From NCBI GenBank assembly GCA_030627725.1, contig DAOVSZ010000015.1, positions 1 to 16,813 of the forward strand: a stretch of 16,813 nucleotides of DNA, given 5' to 3'. Position numbers and translations under genes: made by a program. The first letter of the stretch is position 1; each line of letters opens with the position of its first letter. The DNA is from Desulfobulbaceae bacterium. GTDB taxonomy: Bacteria; Desulfobacterota; Desulfobulbia; Desulfobulbales; DAOVSZ01. Under the pieces are notes generated by a model, which saw nothing but the letters and a program-made list of their open reading frames with translations, ran no database searches and was not told where the DNA came from. Shown here in pieces: positions 14,111 through 16,813 of this stretch.

Positions 14111-15389
14111 TACTGTACTGGCCCTTGGTGTCAATCATAAGGTGGCCCCTGTTGAGGTGCGCGAAAAGCTGGTGTTCTGCGACTCCGACGTTCCTCTTGA
14201 GCGGCTTATGGCTGTTGAGGGCTGCAAGGAGTGCTGTTTCCTCTCAACCTGTAACAGGGTTGAAGTGCTTTTTGTCAGCGACTCCCCTGAAAAGACTGTT
14301 GCCGATATCCGGGCATTTCTTTTCTCGAAAAGCGGCCTGGGATCTCAGGAGGCAGAGCAATACACCTATCTGCATCAGGGGCGGAGCGCGGTCAACCATC
14401 TCTTTCGGGTCGCATCCAGCCTCGATTCCATGATTGTCGGCGAGCCTCAGATCCTTGGGCAGCTCAAGCAGGCCTTCCGTGAAGCGACGGAAGAGAAGAC
14501 AACCGGCGTTATTCTCAACCGGCTCATGGACAAATCGTTTTCTGTTGCGAAAAGGATCAGGACGGAAACAAATATAGGCGGCAGTGCGGTCTCAATCAGT
14601 TATGCGGCTGTGCAGCTTGCGAAAAAAATATTCGGCAGCCTTCAGGGGAAAAGGGTTCTCTTGGTCGGGGCCGGCGAAATGGCGGAGCTTGCAGCAGAGC
14701 ATCTGGTTGCCCAGGGAATTGAAGAGGTGGTTGTTGCCAATCGTACAGTGGAACGGGCCGTAACCCTGGCCCGCCGGTTTAACGGCAAGGCGGTTTCTTT
14801 GGGCGAGCTGGTCGAGCAGCTGGAGTATGCGGATATCCTCATCAGTTCAACCGGGGCAACCGATCTTGTTTTGCGGAAGAAAGACGTTAAGCCAATCATG
14901 CGTAAGCGGATGAACAGTCCGCTTTTTCTGATAGATATTGCCGTTCCTCGTGATCTGGACCCTGAACTTAACAGTCTGGAAAACGTCTATCTCTATGATA
15001 TCGACAACTTGAAGGATGTTGTAGAGATCAACAAGGAGGAAAGAGACAAAGAGGCGGAAAAGGCGGAACGGATAGTTACAGAAGAAAGCCTGAAGTTTCT
15101 TGATTGGCTGGGCGGGATGGAGGTCTCGCCGGTTATTGCCGAGTTGCGGGCAAAGGCAGACGCCATCCGCGACGCTGAACTTGCCAGAACACTCTCAAAA
15201 CTTGGAAATCTTTCTCATAAGGAGCAGAAATCAATAGAGGTCATGACCTCTTCCCTGATCAGCAAGCTCCTCCATGATCCGATTCAATTCATCAAGCTTG
15301 ATACGGTTCCGGTGAGAAAACAGGTGAAACTCGACATGGTCCGGCAGGTCTTTGGCCTTGACAAGATTCGACAGGACCCAGACGAATAG
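14100..15389 (+). CDS. hemA: Glutamyl-tRNA reductase
   Basis: Catalyses NADPH-dependent reduction of glutamyl-tRNA(Glu) to glutamate-1-semialdehyde, the first committed step of C5 tetrapyrrole synthesis; the product goes to HemL (905-2194). The 429 residues begin with LALGVNHKVAPVEVRE, contain the catalytic cysteine C51 in STCNRVE, the substrate-site VASSLDSMIVGEPQILGQ near 102-119, a NADPH Rossmann motif VLLVGAGEMAEL near 185, and the C-terminal dimerisation helix. The ATG at 14100 lies within the ccsA end, with GGGAGGAG 9 nt upstream. hemC does not follow; the gene ends near a structured intergenic segment. Confidence 0.97.
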   Translation: MLADTVLALGVNHKVAPVEVREKLVFCDSDVPLERLMAVEGCKECCFLSTCNRVEVLFVSDSPEKTVADIRAFLFSKSGLGSQEAEQYTYLHQGRSAVNHLFRVASSLDSMIVGEPQILGQLKQAFREATEEKTTGVILNRLMDKSFSVAKRIRTETNIGGSAVSISYAAVQLAKKIFGSLQGKRVLLVGAGEMAELAAEHLVAQGIEEVVVANRTVERAVTLARRFNGKAVSLGELVEQLEYADILISSTGATDLVLRKKDVKPIMRKRMNSPLFLIDIAVPRDLDPELNSLENVYLYDIDNLKDVVEINKEERDKEAEKAERIVTEESLKFLDWLGGMEVSPVIAELRAKADAIRDAELARTLSKLGNLSHKEQKSIEVMTSSLISKLLHDPIQFIKLDTVPVRKQVKLDMVRQVFGLDKIRQDPDE

Positions 15390-15394
15390 AGGTC

Positions 15395-15590
15395 GCCAAG
15401 CTGTAATGGTAAGCGTTCACCAGCACCTCATCTTCGTCCGTTTTGGCCTTCTCACATAGGAGGGGCTATAGTTCAAAGGCCCAAACGAACGAGGTAAGCG
15501 AACCTGTGAGACTCCGATCTAAGGCACTGGTAAACGCTTACAGGCTGGAGTTCTCCGGAAGTCTGTAGCCCCGGTGAACGGTTACCTGTA
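15395..15590 (+). ncRNA. Candidate structured RNA, possibly HEARO/omega-RNA-like (orphan)
   Basis: This segment has no gene but many pairing arms. GTAAGCGTTCACCAG (15409-15423) pairs 14/15 with 15527-15541. A 17-nt arm (15434-15450) pairs 15/17 with 15476-15492. GGGGCTATAG (15462-15471) pairs with 15563-15572 using one G-U pair, and CTCACA (15451-15456) with TGTGAG (15505-15510), giving pseudoknot-like topology. Local hairpins include AGGT/ACCT (15492-15505) and CTGGA/TCCGG (15545-15558). From memory, the order GAGAC, TAAGGC, CTGGAG, CCGGAA, TGTAGCC resembles the core of HEARO/omega RNAs that accompany IscB/IsrB nucleases, but no such nuclease is in the window. A group II intron domain I fragment is an alternative. 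Confidence 0.45.
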
Positions 15591-15635
15591 ATGACGCGCC
15601 TGTGATGTGGCTCTGTCATTTTTTTAGTTTTTTTG
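15591..15635 (+). terminator. Intrinsic terminator closing the structured segment
   Basis: ATGAC (15591-15595) pairs with GTCAT (15615-15619) and an inner GCC/GGC extends it across an internal loop. Two T runs (7 T then 7 T, split by AG) follow. It would end transcripts from hemA and from the structured segment. Confidence 0.6.
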
Positions 15636-15665
15636 ACGGCCATTGGAATTTTTTTTGAACATTCT

Positions 15666-15693
15666 TTGAAAACTGATACATTAACTGTATAGA
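15666..15693 (+). promoter_or_regulatory. Alternative sigma-70-like promoter
   Basis: TTGAAA (15666-15671), a 16-bp spacer and TATAGA (15688-15693). It would start near 15700, overlapping the sigma-54 candidate. Weaker evidence than that site. Confidence 0.25.
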
Positions 15694-15696
15694 TTA

Positions 15697-15712
15697 TGGC
15701 AATTTTTTTGCA
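15697..15712 (+). promoter_or_regulatory. Sigma-54 (RpoN) promoter
   Basis: TGGCA-AT-TTTT-TTGCA matches the -24/-12 consensus TGGCACG-N4-TTGCW at every invariant base, with GG and GC separated by exactly 10 bp; only the CG after TGGCA differs. Transcription would start near 15724, about 37 nt before the ATG at 15761. An enhancer-binding activator would be required; no site for one was identified. Confidence 0.7.
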
Positions 15713-15748
15713 TTTGCTTGAAGTTGCCGGAGCGAAATAAACATTATC

Positions 15749-15755
15749 AGGAGGT
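15749..15755 (+). promoter_or_regulatory. Ribosome-binding site of the repeat-protein gene
   Basis: AGGAGGT placed 5 nt before the ATG at 15761. It fixes the start of this gene, which has no stop codon within the window. Confidence 0.8.
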
Positions 15756-15760
15756 GTGTA

Positions 15761-16813
15761 ATGAAGATAAGTCAACTGTTTGGAATTGTGGCAGGAATAC
15801 TGCTGTGTTCAGCTCCGGCATTTGGGCAGTCAACCGTCAAAGGGGTTGTTGTCAACGTAAATGATGTGAAACAATCCGCCAACGTGGCTGTTGGGAAAGA
15901 TTCGAAGGCTCGACTGGGAAGCATAGGGGTCAAGAGTTCCAAGGTGACCGGCGCTCTTATCAATACGACACAGGCCAAAACTTTCGTCAACGTCGCGGCT
16001 GGGAATGCCAATGAGGCCAATCTTGGCTCGATCAACATGGACAAGAGCAACGTCAAGGGTGTTATTGTCAATACGGCCGTTGGGAAAAATAAGATTAATG
16101 TTGCTGTCGGCAATAAAAATAAGGCGAATCTCAATGCCGTTAATCTGGACCAGACAAAGGTGACCGGCGCGATTGTGACAACCTCATCCGGAAAAGTGAT
16201 GACCAATGTGGCGGTGGGGAATCAGAATAAGGCAAATATGGCAGCGGTGAATGCCGAGAAAAGCAAGATCACCGGCGTGGTTGTCAGCACTGTGGCCGGC
16301 AATGTGGCGACCAACGTGGCTGTTGGGAATAAGTCCGAGGCCAACATGGGGTCTGCCAGCATGACGGGCAGTAAGCTGACAGGCGCCTCCATTAATACTG
16401 TGGCCGGTAAGGTAATGACCAATGTCGCGGTCGGTAATAAGACCAAGGCGAATATGGGGTCAACCAGCATGACGGGCAGCAAGCTGACCGGCGCTGCGAT
16501 CAACACGGCGGGTGGCAAGGTCGTGACCAACGTGGCTGTTGGCAACAAGACGACAGCCAACATGGCTTCGACCTCGATGCAGGGAAGCAAGCTGACCGGC
16601 GCTGCGGTGAATACCGCTGCCGGACTTGTGGTGACCAATGTCGGGCTCGGGAACAAGACCAAGGCGAATATGGCGTCAACTGATATGACAAACAGCACAT
16701 TGACCGGCGCTGCGATCAACACGGCAGGCGGCAAGGTCGTGACCAACGTGGCTCTTGGCAACAAGACGACAGCCAACATGGCTTCGACCTCGATGCAGGG
16801 AAGCAAGCTGACC
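15761..16813 (+). CDS. Secreted tandem-repeat protein, probable beta-solenoid (5' part, runs off window)
   Basis: 351 codons are visible with no stop. Residues 1-22 form a signal peptide (MK basic start, hydrophobic GIVAGILL, cleavage after APAFG), so the protein is exported. From residue 24 on it consists of exact 36-residue repeats: units start at 15830 and every 108 bp after, nine complete units and a partial tenth, with no insertion or deletion. In the consensus, S-K-L-T-G is at 1-5, I-N-T at 8-10, T-N-V-A-V-G-N-K at 17-24 and A-N-M at 27-29; the halves look like two 18-residue turns. Asn, Gly and small residues with alternating hydrophobics suggest a surface or fibre-forming beta-solenoid, as inferred only. 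Residue spacing recalls, but does not match, curlin repeats. Not recognised as a named protein. Confidence 0.8.
   Translation, partial: MKISQLFGIVAGILLCSAPAFGQSTVKGVVVNVNDVKQSANVAVGKDSKARLGSIGVKSSKVTGALINTTQAKTFVNVAAGNANEANLGSINMDKSNVKGVIVNTAVGKNKINVAVGNKNKANLNAVNLDQTKVTGAIVTTSSGKVMTNVAVGNQNKANMAAVNAEKSKITGVVVSTVAGNVATNVAVGNKSEANMGSASMTGSKLTGASINTVAGKVMTNVAVGNKTKANMGSTSMTGSKLTGAAINTAGGKVVTNVAVGNKTTANMASTSMQGSKLTGAAVNTAAGLVVTNVGLGNKTKANMASTDMTNSTLTGAAINTAGGKVVTNVALGNKTTANMASTSMQGSKLT
15830..16813 (+). repeat. 108-bp tandem coding repeats (9 full units, 10th partial)
   Basis: Unit starts are at 15830, 15938, 16046, 16154, 16262, 16370, 16478, 16586, 16694 and 16802. Early units are diverged, later ones nearly identical. 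Units beginning at 16478 and 16694 match almost base for base for the full 108 bp and beyond, revealing a 216-bp two-unit duplication. Confidence 0.95.

Noticed and set aside
15761..15826. Lipoprotein signal at the cysteine in GILLC
   Set aside because: Leucine at the -1 position does not fit the lipobox, and a good signal peptidase I site (APAFG) follows.
16222..16806. 194-codon minus-strand frame with hydrophobic repeats
   Set aside because: It is the antisense image of the 108-bp coding repeats. The plus strand has the signal peptide, ribosome site and promoter.
15830..16813. CRISPR-like array of repeats
   Set aside because: The units are contiguous, in one reading frame, vary by codon-level substitutions and have no unique spacers.

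Overview
The window reads as chromosomal DNA of a Desulfobulbales-like deltaproteobacterium (Desulfobacterota). This is an inference from gene content and order: F-type ATPase a/c genes split from the rest, a precorrin-2 dehydrogenase - CcsA - HemA cluster, a UbiD-family decarboxylase, a MamK-like actin and a sigma-54-type promoter. No rRNA, tRNA, complete insertion sequence or CRISPR array was seen.

Layout. (1) 1-477, minus: 5' part of a MamK/MreB-type actin with its own promoter. (2) 905-4147, plus: hemL, then a promoter and atpZ-atpI-atpB-atpE (ATP synthase assembly factors and membrane rotor), closed by a strong terminator. (3) 4291-4391: an inverted-repeat element, related to a second copy at 6835-6893. 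(4) 4393-6470, plus: a nucleoside phosphorylase-like gene overlapping rimO. (5) 6467-10443, minus: an IHF/HU gene, an RluB-type pseudouridine synthase, an unknown 144-aa protein, a UbiD-family decarboxylase and a small unknown protein. (6) 10491-11225, plus: a PilZ (cyclic-di-GMP) protein, convergent with a minus-strand YjbQ-family gene. (7) 11887-15389, plus: an MBL-fold hydrolase, then precorrin-2 dehydrogenase - ccsA - hemA, which supply tetrapyrroles and cytochrome c assembly. (8) About 15395-15635: a gene-free segment with many compensating helices and a terminator, best read as a structured RNA. Its core resembles the HEARO/omega RNA type in places, but this is not proven. (9) From 15697: a near-consensus sigma-54 promoter driving a secreted protein of exact 36-residue repeats that runs off the right edge.

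The central genes are ordinary housekeeping functions (heme/siroheme, ATP synthesis, ribosome modification, nucleoid). The unusual content is the MamK-like actin, the dispersed repeat pair, the orphan structured RNA, and the sigma-54-driven repeat protein whose 108-bp units show recent two-unit duplication. Both partial genes run off the window edges, so neither end of the neighbourhood can be judged.
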